NCBI GenBank assembly: GCA_964614645.1 | Contig: CAZTMA010000003.1 | Span: 1 to 64,000, forward strand | Reading direction: 5' to 3' | Source: MWBF01 sp964614645 | Lineage (GTDB): Bacteria; Chloroflexota; Anaerolineae; CG2-30-64-16 | Length of the DNA stretch: 64,000 nt | In this document: positions 1 to 9,068 of the stretch, piece by piece | How the letters are laid out: each line of letters starts with the position of its first letter | Numbering within the stretch: the first letter of the stretch is position 1 | Translations under genes and position numbers: made by a program | The notes under the pieces: generated by a model | Told to the model about the DNA's origin: nothing | Seen by the model: the letters and a program-made list of their open reading frames with translations, nothing else | Database searches by the model: none

Positions 1-73
1 GGCTGCGCTACGCCCCGATTCAATGAGGATTATACTCAAGGCGGCAAAATCTGGCAAATCAGCGCTGTGAGTG

Positions 74-1012
74 CTATCCCGGCAGCCGGCTGCCGATAAA
101 TCCGCGCGCGCCCGCCGCGAAGGCATTGACTGGCAGCGCGCGTTTTCCGGCCAGTTGCACCTCTTCCAGCCACAGCACCCCCTGGCCCGTGACCACGCCG
201 GCAGCCCCACGCGGGCCGGCAATGACCGTGCCCGGCGCTGCGCTCGCTGGCTCCTCACCTGCAGCCCGGCTGCGCAGCACCTTGAGCATCTGGCCGTTCC
301 AGGCGGTGTAGGCGGACGGCCACGGCTGGTACGCGCGCACGCGCCGCGCAATAAGGCCGGCGGGCTCGGTCCAGTCAATCTGCCCGTCTTCCTTGCTGAT
401 GCGCGGGGCATAGGTCGCGCCGGTATCCCCCTGCGGCCGCGGCTGGATATCGCCACGCAGATAGGCAGGCAGGGTCTCGATGAGCAGGCCGGCTCCCAGC
501 GCGGCGAGCCGGGGTGTCAATGTGCCGGTCGTGTCTTCCGCCGCGATGGCGAGTGCAGCCGTGCTGAGCACGGGGCCGGTGTCCACCCCCGCGTCCATGA
601 GCATGATGCTGATGCCCGCCTCGGTGTCGCCGGCCAGGATGGCCGCCGCGATGGGTGCGGCCCCGCGGTGCCGGGGGAGCAGCGAGCCGTGGACGTTGAC
701 GCAGCCGAAGCGCGGCAGGTCCAGCACGGCCTGCGGCAGAATTAGCCCGTAGGCCGCGACCACAATCACATCGGGCGCCAGCGCGGCCAGCTCCGCCTGG
801 GCCTCCGGCGTACGCAGCGTGCGCGGCTGTTGGATGGCCAGGCCGTGCTGCAGTGCCAGCCGCTTGACGGGCGACGCCTCGACCTGTTGGCCGCGGCCCG
901 CAGGCTGGTCGGCGCGCGTCAGCACGCCGGCAACCTCGTACGAGGCAGCAAGCAGGGCGGCCAGCGACGGCACCGCAAATTCGGGTGTACCCATGAAGAC
1001 GACACGTGTCAC
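74..1012 (-). CDS. fmt: Methionyl-tRNA formyltransferase
   Basis: Formylates Met-tRNAfMet with 10-formyl-THF in the cytoplasm. The protein begins VTRVVFMGTPEFAVP, the family's usual N-terminus, so I start at the GTG at 1012 although the frame is open further upstream. The formyltransferase domain carries the NVHGSLLPRHRGAAPI motif (catalytic Asn/His) and LMDAGVDTGPV, followed by the C-terminal OB-like domain (RRVRAYQPWPSAYT). At 312 residues it is full length. The gene upstream on the same strand ends 73 bp away. Confidence 0.95.
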   Translation of the reverse strand: MTRVVFMGTPEFAVPSLAALLAASYEVAGVLTRADQPAGRGQQVEASPVKRLALQHGLAIQQPRTLRTPEAQAELAALAPDVIVVAAYGLILPQAVLDLPRFGCVNVHGSLLPRHRGAAPIAAAILAGDTEAGISIMLMDAGVDTGPVLSTAALAIAAEDTTGTLTPRLAALGAGLLIETLPAYLRGDIQPRPQGDTGATYAPRISKEDGQIDWTEPAGLIARRVRAYQPWPSAYTAWNGQMLKVLRSRAAGEEPASAAPGTVIAGPRGAAGVVTGQGVLWLEEVQLAGKRALPVNAFAAGARGFIGSRLPG

Positions 1013-1085
1013 GGCACAAATATAACACAGTCGTGCGGTATGGGACAAGATACGATGAACCGCCAGGCCCTGGAGCGAGGTGACT

Positions 1086-2519
1086 CTATGATGGGGGCAG
1101 ACCCGAACTGGTTGTAGCAGCCGTTTGATCTGCCTGCCGCTCCGTCCGTCGAGTGCGCGAGAACATGCGCTGTAACGCAACACCTACAAGGGCAAAACCA
1201 AAGAAGGTAAATGGCATTTGCCAGACGAGAAAGTTCATGTGGGTATGAATATACGAATGCGACTTGAAGATTGTATACCAGGACAGCGGGCCGAGCAGTG
1301 CCACCCACGTGGCGGCAATCAGGGGTAAGTGATCGGCGGAACCGTTCCGCCGATAGAGCAACAGGTAGACAGTCGCGAGGAGAAAGATAACCAGCAGGGC
1401 TGAGTAGCGCAGCGGCAAGACCTGTTCGATCCATGCCGAGGCCTCGACATACTTGCTCAGGTCAAAGAATACACCGTCGATATAGGTGTGTACTACCGAG
1501 AAAACATCAGCCCTGAGGCTCTCGCTGAGCGCAGGGTCGAATGCGTTTGGGTCAGCATAGGTGCGCCGCTGGAACGAGTCGATGATATGGTTGACTCCCT
1601 GTACCGGGGTAGCCCCGTGGCCAGCCATAAGCTGCGTCACTAGCACCGCGAAACTCGCCAGAATCGCCAGAACTGAAGCCGTGACCATCATCGTGCTGTC
1701 AAGCAAAAACTGTCTGAGACCGACCCGATTACGGACCGCGTAGTAGACGAAGGGCACGGCCATCATAAATAGAGCCGTCGTGATGTATTCGTAACCCGTG
1801 AAAAAACACTTGAGGAAAACGACGAGGAAGACGAGTCCCGAGAAAGCCCACAACTGCCGGCGCGCGATGAGCTTGCGGTTCCTCAGATAGAATGCGAGCG
1901 CAACCATCGGCAGATAGAAAGCCCAAATCGACCACCATAGGTTGCGGCCAAAGACGACCAGCCATTGCGACAGCAGGGCCGACAGCAGCGCAAACAGGGC
2001 GGCCCAAGTGCCGGCTTCGCGATAGAACCACAGAACCACTGCCGCGAGTATAGCCGCAGAGAACAGGGAGTTCAGGAGGTGCAGGAGGTCAAGTTTGCTA
2101 CTATTAGCGACGGGGAGGACCTGATCCAACACGCCGAACAGCATGGCCTGACCGCCCAAATGTGAGCTGTAGACGCCATACTTGGCAAATTCCAGGCCTT
2201 CAGAGAAGGCCTCATATTGATAGTCCCATACCGCTTCGCGCGTGGGTAGATCTTCAGCGGGCCTGCCCATGCCTGTGAGCCCCCCTGCTTCGAGGAGACC
2301 TGCCTGACGCGACTCGACGATTCTGCCGATAACGTGGGCTTCCATCTCCCGCTGGTGATTCGCAAACCAAACCTGCTCCGCGATACCCCATAGATTCGCA
2401 AAGAAGCTTGCTCCCAGCAGGAGGGTCGAGGCAATGAAGAGAAAGACAGAAACTATAGAACGCGTCCGAGAGGATTGATGCACTTTTGCGGCGGGCCTTT
2501 CAGCGTCCGGAGTGATCAT
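1086..2519 (-). CDS. Polytopic membrane protein of unknown function
   Basis: A 477-residue protein with an N-terminal membrane segment (about residues 22-45), a long extracytoplasmic loop and then about eight more hydrophobic segments, ending in a basic cytoplasmic tail. The layout recalls integral-membrane glycosyltransferases of the GT-C/PMT type, but I see no decisive catalytic motif, so no function is assigned. It lies between fmt and a histidine kinase on the same strand. Codon use matches its neighbours. Confidence 0.75.
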   Translation of the reverse strand: MITPDAERPAAKVHQSSRTRSIVSVFLFIASTLLLGASFFANLWGIAEQVWFANHQREMEAHVIGRIVESRQAGLLEAGGLTGMGRPAEDLPTREAVWDYQYEAFSEGLEFAKYGVYSSHLGGQAMLFGVLDQVLPVANSSKLDLLHLLNSLFSAAILAAVVLWFYREAGTWAALFALLSALLSQWLVVFGRNLWWSIWAFYLPMVALAFYLRNRKLIARRQLWAFSGLVFLVVFLKCFFTGYEYITTALFMMAVPFVYYAVRNRVGLRQFLLDSTMMVTASVLAILASFAVLVTQLMAGHGATPVQGVNHIIDSFQRRTYADPNAFDPALSESLRADVFSVVHTYIDGVFFDLSKYVEASAWIEQVLPLRYSALLVIFLLATVYLLLYRRNGSADHLPLIAATWVALLGPLSWYTIFKSHSYIHTHMNFLVWQMPFTFFGFALVGVALQRMFSRTRRTERQADQTAATTSSGLPPS

Positions 2520-2540
2520 GCGTGCGTGGATTATACACGG

Positions 2541-4289
2541 TTATCCTCCAGCCGGCAACCACGCGGTAATCAGGGTTCCCTGGCCGGGCGCAGATTCGAT
2601 CAGCAAATGCCCGCTGTAGAGCAGCGCGCGTTCGCGCATGCCCATCAATCCGAAGTGGCCGGCCTGCGCCAGGTCCGCGGGTTGGTCGGGCGGGATGAAG
2701 CCGCGGCCGTTGTCGCGCACGCGCAGTCGTAGGCCCTCGGCGGTGAATTCCACCGTGACCCGCACCTCGGTCGCGCCGGCGTGGGTTGCCACATTGTTCA
2801 GGGACTGCTGTACGATGCGAAACGCAGCCAGTTCCAGGTCGGGCGCGAAACGAACCGTGTCGCCCAGCACATCCAGCCGGACATGGAGGGCGTGACGCTC
2901 CTGCATCTGCCCGGCCAGCATCTCCAGCGCAGGCACGAACCCGACATCCTCGAGATAGATGGGCCGCAGATCCCCAATCAGCCGGCGCAGCCCGGCAAGC
3001 TCGCCATCTATGAGCACGGTCAGCTCATCCAGCCGTTGGCCAGCACGCTCCGGATCGGAAGACAACGCCTTGCGCGCCATCTGTGCGCGCTGCCGCAGTG
3101 CGATGAGAGCCTGCACCGTGTCGTCGTGCAGCTCGTGGGCCAGCCGGGCGCGTTCGGCTTCCTGCGCCTGTGTCACGGCGCTGAGATAATCGCGCATGCC
3201 CATCTGGTAGGTGCGAATGCGCTCGGCCATCTGCGCCAGGGTTGCCCGCAGGTCATCCATCTCCTGCACGCCGCCGACTGGCTCTTTCACCGCATCGAAA
3301 TCACCCCACGCGACGCGCTGCGCGCGGCGGTCGAGCTCCTGCAGTGGGCGCACCACGTTGGCGACGCCGAAGGACACGGCGAGCAGTCCAAAGACTGCGA
3401 CGGCCAGGAGCGCCAGCGGCAGCACCTCCACGACCGACATCCCCATCGTCTCGACGCCGTGAATATCCTCGGTCACGGCCAGCGTCCAGCCCGGAGGGTC
3501 GACGCGCGCATATGTGACCAGCAAATCATGGTCGCCGCTGCCCAGCGTGGCTGCAGCCGCGGCCTGGTCTGGCGCGGGCGGCAGATCCGCGACGTCGCTC
3601 TCGTCGATATGCAGGCCGGCTGTATTATCATGGTGGACCAGCCGTCCGGTGCGGTCGAAGATAAAGATGGCGCCTGCGGTCTCGGTCTGAACCTGGCCGC
3701 CTGCCTCCGCGAGGCTGAGCGATTCCGTTGGTATTGCGCCAAGAAGGGCGCCGTCCGTGGATGAGGGGCGCGTGGCAGGCGTGCCGGTCAACAGGTGGGG
3801 CATGTTGGCCAAGCCGAAATGTCCTTCATACTGCGGCTGTCCGACGGCAGCCGTGCGTGCGGCCAGCACGCGCGCCTCCTGGCTGCCCGCCCATGCTTGC
3901 GCGGCCGGACTCACGGCAATCACCTGTCCCTGTGCATCCAACAGCGCGAGGCCGGCAGGAAACTCGTCTGCCAGCCGCGCGGCCAGGTCCTCCAGAGCGG
4001 CGCTGTCGGCCAGATCCACGCCCGCGGCGGCCTGCGCGAGCCCGGCCGAGCGGCCCTCGATCTCGCGCGCCAGCCGGCTGGCAACTGCCAGCGCCAGCCC
4101 CTTGTTGCGATCCTCCACCAACTGCGTCATCGCCTGGCGGTGACGCGTGATGCTGCCAAAGGAGAGGATGACTAACAGGACCGCCAGCGGCAGAATCATC
4201 CAGAGCAGAAACTGGACGCGCAGGCCGCGCAGTTGCCGGATGCCGAAGCTGCGCGCGGTCACGCGCTTCTCAGCCGCCGGCGGTTTCAT
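2541..4289 (-). CDS. Sensor histidine kinase, NarX/LiaS type (HisKA_3)
   Basis: A 582-residue membrane sensor kinase. One transmembrane segment lies near residues 25-47. An extracytoplasmic sensor of about 240 residues (Cache-like) follows, then a second segment near 290-312, a HAMP region (VVRPLQELDRRAQRVAWGDF), a dimerisation/phosphoacceptor region with ERARLAHELHDDTVQAL (HisKA_3 His), and a HATPase_c domain with N box (QQSLNNVATHAGA), DNGRGF and GLMGMRERA. It overlaps the upstream response regulator by 20 bp, so the two are translationally coupled. The signal sensed is unknown. Confidence 0.93.
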   Translation of the reverse strand: MKPPAAEKRVTARSFGIRQLRGLRVQFLLWMILPLAVLLVILSFGSITRHRQAMTQLVEDRNKGLALAVASRLAREIEGRSAGLAQAAAGVDLADSAALEDLAARLADEFPAGLALLDAQGQVIAVSPAAQAWAGSQEARVLAARTAAVGQPQYEGHFGLANMPHLLTGTPATRPSSTDGALLGAIPTESLSLAEAGGQVQTETAGAIFIFDRTGRLVHHDNTAGLHIDESDVADLPPAPDQAAAAATLGSGDHDLLVTYARVDPPGWTLAVTEDIHGVETMGMSVVEVLPLALLAVAVFGLLAVSFGVANVVRPLQELDRRAQRVAWGDFDAVKEPVGGVQEMDDLRATLAQMAERIRTYQMGMRDYLSAVTQAQEAERARLAHELHDDTVQALIALRQRAQMARKALSSDPERAGQRLDELTVLIDGELAGLRRLIGDLRPIYLEDVGFVPALEMLAGQMQERHALHVRLDVLGDTVRFAPDLELAAFRIVQQSLNNVATHAGATEVRVTVEFTAEGLRLRVRDNGRGFIPPDQPADLAQAGHFGLMGMRERALLYSGHLLIESAPGQGTLITAWLPAGG

Positions 4290-4941
4290 CGAGCACGATC
4301 CAGCCCAGCTTGAGCGCCTTCGTGACAGCCTCCGTGCGCGAACTGACGGCGAGCTTGCCGTAGATGTTCGCCAGGTGGCCCTGCACCGTGCGATCGCTGA
4401 TGTTGAGAGTCAGCCCGATCGCCTTGTTGGTCAGGCCCTGGCCCGCCAGCCGCAGCACGGCAATCTCCCGTTCGCTGAGGGGTTCGACCTGTTCCTGAGC
4501 GGTCGCGGGCCGGCCGGTGACTGTCTGCGCCAGGACCTTGGCGGCCACGGTCGGGTCCAGCACCTTGCCGCCTGCCGCAGTCGCCTTGACGGCGCGCACG
4601 ATGTCATCGGGGTCCGCGTTCTTGAGGATATAGCCGTCTGCGCCCGCACGCAGGAGGGCGAAGATGTAGGGATCGTCCTCATAAGCCGTGAGGATCAGCA
4701 CGCACACGGCCGAATGTGTTGCCTTGATCTGCCGCGTGGCTTCGATCCCGTTCATAACCGGCATCTGAACATCGAGCACCGCAACCTGGGGCTGGTGTTC
4801 GGCCACGAAGCGCAGCGCCTCCTGGCCGTTGGATGCCTCTGCGACGACGACGATGCCGGGGTCTTCTTCCAGGAATTCACGGATACCCTTGCGCACGACT
4901 GCGTGGTCATCGGCAAGCAGGACACGGATGAGTGGGGGCAT
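4270..4941 (-). CDS. LuxR/NarL-family response regulator
   Basis: Receiver domain starting MPPLIRVLLADDHAVVRKG with the acidic pair, the phosphoacceptor Asp in VAVLDVQMPVMNG and Lys in GYILKNADP. A C-terminal LuxR HTH follows (LSEREIAVLRLAGQGLTNKAIGLTL). I chose the ATG at 4941, at the usual family start; a further 12 codons are open upstream. It is the cognate regulator of the overlapping histidine kinase. Whether it controls the nearby copper cluster cannot be read from the sequence. Confidence 0.93.
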   Translation of the reverse strand: MPPLIRVLLADDHAVVRKGIREFLEEDPGIVVVAEASNGQEALRFVAEHQPQVAVLDVQMPVMNGIEATRQIKATHSAVCVLILTAYEDDPYIFALLRAGADGYILKNADPDDIVRAVKATAAGGKVLDPTVAAKVLAQTVTGRPATAQEQVEPLSEREIAVLRLAGQGLTNKAIGLTLNISDRTVQGHLANIYGKLAVSSRTEAVTKALKLGWIVLDETAGG

Positions 4942-4982
4942 GGGTACATCCTGATTCAGAGATACAGGCCCAAGCATAATGC

Positions 4983-5012
4983 AATCGGCGCAACCTGTCA
5001 GTTGCGCCGATT
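4983..5012 (-). terminator. Hairpin between the Cys/Met-rich gene and the response regulator
   Basis: A perfect 12-bp stem (AATCGGCGCAAC paired with GTTGCGCCGATT) with a 6-nt loop, just past the stop of the Cys/Met-rich gene. There is no long U run, so it is a terminator-like hairpin and not a textbook intrinsic terminator. Confidence 0.6.
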
Positions 5013-5048
5013 ACGGTGGAGGTCGGGGCGAATCCGGTTTCGTGTGTG

Positions 5049-5504
5049 CTAGAGCGTTGTGCCTGAGGACGGATGCATTGGGCAGCCGGGCATCTGCTGG
5101 GCGGGTCCCTGCTCGCCCTGCGGTGCAGTCCAGCCGCGCATCATACCGAACCGGCCCATCATGTCCCGCATCGGGCCTGACATCATGCCAGACATCATGC
5201 CAGACATCATGCCCTGCATGCCGCCGACCATCGGGCAGGCCGCCGCGCCGTTCTGGCCGGCATGGGCCGGGCAGACGCCGTTGCCCTGCATCGCGGGACA
5301 CACCGCTGCGCCGCGTGCCATGGGGCAGGCGGCTTGGCCGTTGCCGGTCATCGGACAGGCGGTCTCACCATCTGCCATCGGGCAGGCAGCAGGCGCGGCA
5401 TTCTCCGGATCAGAGGTCTGCGCAAGAGCTGCGGTCGCAAAGGCAGTGGCGAGCAGTAGCACGACGATGGCTGCCAGCAAAGGGAGGCGTTTGATTCGTT
5501 TCAT
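5049..5504 (-). CDS. Exported Cys/Met-rich (CPM-repeat) protein, putative copper binder
   Basis: A 151-residue protein with a signal peptide (MKRIKRLPLLAAIVVLLLAT...ALAQ). The ATG at 5504 is set by an AGGAG 8 nt upstream. The mature part contains seven spaced Cys-Pro-Met/Ala units (CPMADGE, CPMTGNG, CPMARGA, CPAMQGN, CPAHAGQ, CPMVGGM, CPMHPS). A Met-rich MMSG tract lies before the last unit and is encoded by a 12-bp tandem repeat. Thiol plus thioether ligands suit Cu(I). It diverges from a copper/redox cluster, so a periplasmic metallothionein-like or copper-buffer role is plausible. I do not recognise a named family. Confidence 0.75.
   Translation of the reverse strand: MKRIKRLPLLAAIVVLLLATAFATAALAQTSDPENAAPAACPMADGETACPMTGNGQAACPMARGAAVCPAMQGNGVCPAHAGQNGAAACPMVGGMQGMMSGMMSGMMSGPMRDMMGRFGMMRGWTAPQGEQGPAQQMPGCPMHPSSGTTL
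5179..5214. repeat. 12-bp tandem repeat, three copies, inside the Cys/Met-rich gene
   Basis: Three head-to-tail copies of GACATCATGCCA (last copy ends CCC), encoding the MSGM units of the Met-rich tract. Such a tract can expand or contract by slippage in steps that keep the frame. Confidence 0.9.
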
Positions 5505-5706
5505 GGGGTCTCCTGTTAGAAGGATCATGACGGCATGCAGGATACCGTCCACAAGCCAGTATTCCACCCCGCACGCGTTCCTGCCATCGTCGTCCGGCGC
5601 GTCGTCGAGCGCGCCATTTGGCGCGTCGGCTCCGGTCATCTTGCGCTGTCGCGCCGCGCGGGGCTTCGCTATACTGGGCACAGTTCACACCACCCTGGAG
5701 GAATGC

Positions 5707-6135
5707 ATGTTCCGACGCCCCCTCACACTCTTCATGCTGCTCGCGTTGACCGCAATCGCAGCCACCGGTTGCACGAGCGCCCGGCCTGCGTCCGTCAAGC
5801 TGGCTCCGGTGGCCGAGCTGCCTGAGGTCATGCAGCAGGCGCCCGCCAGCGTGCGCACGGCCTACCAGTTCGCGGTGGCACATCCCGACGCGCTGCGCAA
5901 CGTGCCCTGCTACTGCGGCTGCGGCGCGATCGGGCATCACAGCAACCTGGCCTGCTACATGAAAGACGTGAGCGCGGGCGGCGAAATCGTCTTCGAAGAT
6001 CATGCGCTCGGCTGCAGCATCTGCGTAGATATCGCGCTCGATGTCATGAAGATGACTGAAGAAGGCCGCGAGCCTGCAGCGATTCGCAGCCAGATAGTCG
6101 AAACGTACAGCGCGTTCGGCCCGTCCAACCAGTGA
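5707..6135 (+). CDS. PCYCGC-motif lipoprotein
   Basis: A 142-residue lipoprotein: basic N-terminus, hydrophobic stretch and lipobox ending ATGC with Cys at 22. The ATG at 5707 has a GGAGG ribosome site. The mature part carries NVPCYCGCGAIGHHSNLACY and a second Cys pair (LGCSICVD). The PCYCGC motif defines a recognised family of small exported proteins of unknown function. Several conserved Cys and two His suggest metal or thiol chemistry outside the membrane. It is the first gene of the plus-strand copper/redox cluster, divergent from the Cys/Met-rich gene. Confidence 0.85.
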   Translation: MFRRPLTLFMLLALTAIAATGCTSARPASVKLAPVAELPEVMQQAPASVRTAYQFAVAHPDALRNVPCYCGCGAIGHHSNLACYMKDVSAGGEIVFEDHALGCSICVDIALDVMKMTEEGREPAAIRSQIVETYSAFGPSNQ

Positions 6136-6156
6136 CGCAACGATAGAAGATTGAAG

Positions 6157-6618
6157 ATGAAAGAAGGAAGATTGCGGCGAGTTGCGCCAGGCGCATTAGT
6201 GGCCCTGGCGGTTGCCCTGATTCTTGTTGTGCCCCTGCCCGCTTGGGGCGCCGCGCCGCAGGAGCGGCACATAGAGGTCTCCGCGCATAGCTTTGCGTTC
6301 AAGCCCGGCACGCTCCGCGTCAATCGGGGCGACACGGTCGTCATCCGGCTGGAATCCGCCGATGTGGTCCACGGGCTGTACGTGGATGGCTACGGTGTTG
6401 CCGCGGAAGCCGAGCCGGGCCGGCCTGGCGAGTTGCGCTTTGTGGCCGAGCGCACCGGCTCCTTCCGCATGCGCTGCTCCATCGCGTGCGGCAACCTGCA
6501 TCCCTTCATGATCGGCAAGCTCGTCGTCGAACCCAACCTGATGTGGCTGCGGGCGACGCTCGCGACCCTCGTCACTGCGGTGGGTGTCGTCGTTATTGCC
6601 GGTAAGGGTCGCGCATGA
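6157..6618 (+). CDS. Membrane-anchored CuA-type cupredoxin (COX2-like)
   Basis: About 153 residues. An N-terminal hydrophobic segment is followed by a cupredoxin domain and a C-terminal hydrophobic segment (WLRATLATLVTAVGVVVIAG). The copper site is clear: His in VVHGLYVDG, then CSIACGNLHPFM, which fits the CuA pattern C-x3-C-x3-H-x2-M. Start is the ATG at 6157; a TTG two codons upstream is also possible. It resembles the soluble domain of cytochrome oxidase subunit II, but no subunit I is nearby. It is probably an electron-transfer or copper-relay protein outside the membrane. Confidence 0.85.
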   Translation: MKEGRLRRVAPGALVALAVALILVVPLPAWGAAPQERHIEVSAHSFAFKPGTLRVNRGDTVVIRLESADVVHGLYVDGYGVAAEAEPGRPGELRFVAERTGSFRMRCSIACGNLHPFMIGKLVVEPNLMWLRATLATLVTAVGVVVIAGKGRA

Positions 6619-6652
6619 GACGCGCCACCTTTCTGCTGAAGCATGCTGCCCT

Positions 6653-8056
6653 ATGACCCGCTACGCCATCTCTGATATTCCACTCGTCAAGCGCATCCTC
6701 CGCAGCCGCTGGCCCCAGTGGCTCGTTGTCGCAGGCATGCTGCTGTTCTTTGTGCTGGCGATCCTGGCCGGGCTGTTCGGCACACCCACGGGCAACCGCA
6801 ATTTCGGCATCGTCTTCGTGTGGATCGTCTGGTGGGCGCTGTTGATTCTCCTGATGGTCCCGTTCGCGGGGCGGCTGTGGTGCGGCATCTGCCCTATTCC
6901 CGCGCCGGGCGAATGGCTCCAGCGCCGCGCGCTCGTCCAGCCCCGGCCGGGCGGCAAGCTGTACACGCTCGGGCTGAAATGGCCTCGGCGGTTCCGCAAC
7001 ATCTGGCTGCAGAACATTGGCTTTCTTGGCGTCGCACTCTTCTCGACAGTCATCCTGACGACACCGCTGGTGACTGCGCTGGTGCTGGCCGGATTCGTCG
7101 TCGTGGCCATCGCGACCTCGCTGTTGTTCGAGCGCCGCACCTTCTGCCGCTATCTTTGTCCGGTGGGCGGCTTCATCGGCCTGTATAGCCAGGTCGCGCC
7201 GATCGAGATTCGCGTCCGGGACCGGGATGTGTGCGCCGGGCACCGCGAGAAGACGTGCTACACCGGCAGCAGCGACGGCTATGGCTGCCCGTGGATGGTC
7301 TTTCCCGGCAATCTGACCGCGAACACCTACTGCGGCATGTGTACCGAGTGCCTCAAGACCTGCACGCTGGACAACGTTGCGCTCTACATCCGCGAGCCGG
7401 GTGCAGACCTGCTGCGGCCGCTGAAGGGCGCGGCAGATGAGTCCAGCCCGGGCAATTCTGCGACAGGCAAACCCGCTATCGATTCAGCCTTCAAGGGCCT
7501 GATCATGCTGGCCTGCGCATTCATCTACTCCGCAGTGCTCATCGGGCCGTGGGGCGTCCTCAAAGATGCTGCGCGCGTGCCCTTCACCCTGCCGTGGGCC
7601 GCGTATGCCACGGTGTTTCTGACGGTCAACCTGGCCGTGCTGCCCGGCCTGTTCTGGTTGGCGGTGCGGGCGGGTCACAGCCGCCAGCCGCGCGAAGCGG
7701 CGCGCAGGCTCTTCGCGGATTATGCGACCGTCCTGGTGCCGCTAGGCCTGGCCGCGTGGATCGCGTTCTCGCTGGCCTTCGTGCTGGTCAACTTCTCGTA
7801 TGCATGGTCGGTGCTGTCGGACCCGTTCGGCTGGGGCTGGAACTTGTTGGGCACGGTCCACCTGCCGTGGACGCCCTACATGCCGGGCCTCGTGCCGTAT
7901 CTGCAGGTGCCGGTCCTCCTGATCGGCCTCTCGGCCGCGATTTATCTTGCACTGCGCACCGCGCGGCAGCAGGGCCATGCGCCGCAGGCGGCCTGGCCCG
8001 TCGCCGGCTTCTGCACCCTTTCGACCCTGGGCCTGCTGGCCCTTTACCTGGCTTGA
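6653..8056 (+). CDS. NapH/NosR-like polytopic membrane protein with Fe-S motifs
   Basis: A 467-residue membrane protein with about nine to ten hydrophobic segments. The cytoplasmic-type motifs are CGICPIP, the CRYLCPVGGF motif, and YCGMCTECLKTCTLDNV, which is a C-x2-C-x2-C-x3-C 4Fe-4S site. These match the NapH/NosR/CcoG-like family that passes electrons between quinols, Fe-S centres and periplasmic partners. The start MTRYAISDI at 6653 is chosen because the upstream extension runs into the cupredoxin gene. Its stop overlaps the next gene's ATG by one base. Context suggests it supplies electrons to the neighbouring CuA/cytochrome proteins; this is inference. Confidence 0.85.
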   Translation: MTRYAISDIPLVKRILRSRWPQWLVVAGMLLFFVLAILAGLFGTPTGNRNFGIVFVWIVWWALLILLMVPFAGRLWCGICPIPAPGEWLQRRALVQPRPGGKLYTLGLKWPRRFRNIWLQNIGFLGVALFSTVILTTPLVTALVLAGFVVVAIATSLLFERRTFCRYLCPVGGFIGLYSQVAPIEIRVRDRDVCAGHREKTCYTGSSDGYGCPWMVFPGNLTANTYCGMCTECLKTCTLDNVALYIREPGADLLRPLKGAADESSPGNSATGKPAIDSAFKGLIMLACAFIYSAVLIGPWGVLKDAARVPFTLPWAAYATVFLTVNLAVLPGLFWLAVRAGHSRQPREAARRLFADYATVLVPLGLAAWIAFSLAFVLVNFSYAWSVLSDPFGWGWNLLGTVHLPWTPYMPGLVPYLQVPVLLIGLSAAIYLALRTARQQGHAPQAAWPVAGFCTLSTLGLLALYLA

Positions 8057-9057
8057 TGACTATGAAACGTGAGCTGATCGCAATCGCGATCGTGTTGTGC
8101 ATTATCGTCCTGTTTCCTGCAGGCCTGTTCCGCTACGAAGCACTGCGGACGCGGGCGGTGGGCGCGCCGGTGATTCACATCGAAGCCAAAGTGCCGGAAG
8201 CGGGCGGCTTTGTCCCGGACCGGTTGCGCCTCGTGGCGGGCCAGCCCGTAACCTTCCGTATCAGCTCGCCCGATGTGGTGCACGGGTTCATCATCCCTGA
8301 GCTCGGCGTGGATATCCCGGAGATCTATCCAGGGAAGCCTGCCGATGTAACCGTTGTGCCGGAGGCGGCCGGCCGGTATGCCTTCGCCTGCACGCGCTGG
8401 TGCGGCGTCGATCACTGGCGGATGCGCGGGGTCATCGAGGTGGTGCCCGGCGAGAGCGGGACCGCGGTCTGGCCTACTCCTGTCGCGCCGCTGTTCCAGC
8501 AGCTTGGCATCGACATCGACGCGATGCGTCATGACGCAGCCGCCACACCGGTTGTCCGCCCGTCCGCCGCGCGCGGGGCGGGCCTGAAGGTACCGCTGCC
8601 CGCCGAACTCGAGGCAGCCGCGACGTGGCGCACGGTGACCCCGGCCGACGCGTTCCAGCAGTTGCGTGCTGCAGATACCACGACCGGACTCACCGACGAA
8701 GATGTGTGGGACCTGGTGGCATTCGCATGGCTGCGCGACGCGCCGCCGGAGACTTTGGACCGTGCCGTGACCCTCTATGCGCGGGACTGCGCGGCGTGTC
8801 ACGGTGAGACTGGCCGTGGGGATGGCCTGGCAGGCAAAAACCTCCCCGGCATGGCGAAGATGGACCCGATGATGCCCGCCGGCCCTGCGGACTTCACCGC
8901 CGCCGGGCAGATGCTCTCGGCGAGCGATGTGCTGCTGCAGGGCAAGCTGCTCCGCGGGGGCATGGGCACGGGGATGCCGGAGTTCGGCTCGCTCTACAGC
9001 GAGGAGGAGCTGTGGGGCATGGTGACGTACTTGCGTACATTCCTATTTGATAAGTGA
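8056..9057 (+). CDS. CuA domain - cytochrome c fusion (COX2-like), membrane anchored
   Basis: A 333-residue protein. The ATG at 8056 overlaps the preceding stop (ATGA). One N-terminal anchor (residues 6-25) is followed by a cupredoxin domain with complete CuA ligands (His76 in VVHGF; C112, C116, H120, M123 in CTRWCGVDHWRM). A linker then leads to a cytochrome c domain with CAACH at 245-249 and candidate axial Met residues in GGMGTGMPEF. The layout is like caa3-type oxidase subunit II, but with only one anchor and no oxidase subunit I in the window. It probably shuttles electrons in the periplasmic/extracytoplasmic space. Confidence 0.9.
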   Translation: MTMKRELIAIAIVLCIIVLFPAGLFRYEALRTRAVGAPVIHIEAKVPEAGGFVPDRLRLVAGQPVTFRISSPDVVHGFIIPELGVDIPEIYPGKPADVTVVPEAAGRYAFACTRWCGVDHWRMRGVIEVVPGESGTAVWPTPVAPLFQQLGIDIDAMRHDAAATPVVRPSAARGAGLKVPLPAELEAAATWRTVTPADAFQQLRAADTTTGLTDEDVWDLVAFAWLRDAPPETLDRAVTLYARDCAACHGETGRGDGLAGKNLPGMAKMDPMMPAGPADFTAAGQMLSASDVLLQGKLLRGGMGTGMPEFGSLYSEEELWGMVTYLRTFLFDK

Positions 9058-9068
9058 GGTATTCTAAC

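Noticed and set aside
5059..5706. N-terminal extension of the PCYCGC lipoprotein on the plus strand
   Set aside because: It is antisense to the Cys/Met-rich gene. The ATG at 5707 has a ribosome site and yields a proper lipoprotein signal.
7549..8055. Upstream extension of the CuA-cytochrome c gene
   Set aside because: It lies out of frame within the NapH-like gene and has Arg/Ala/Gly-rich composition typical of a shadow frame. The ATG at 8056 gives the membrane anchor.
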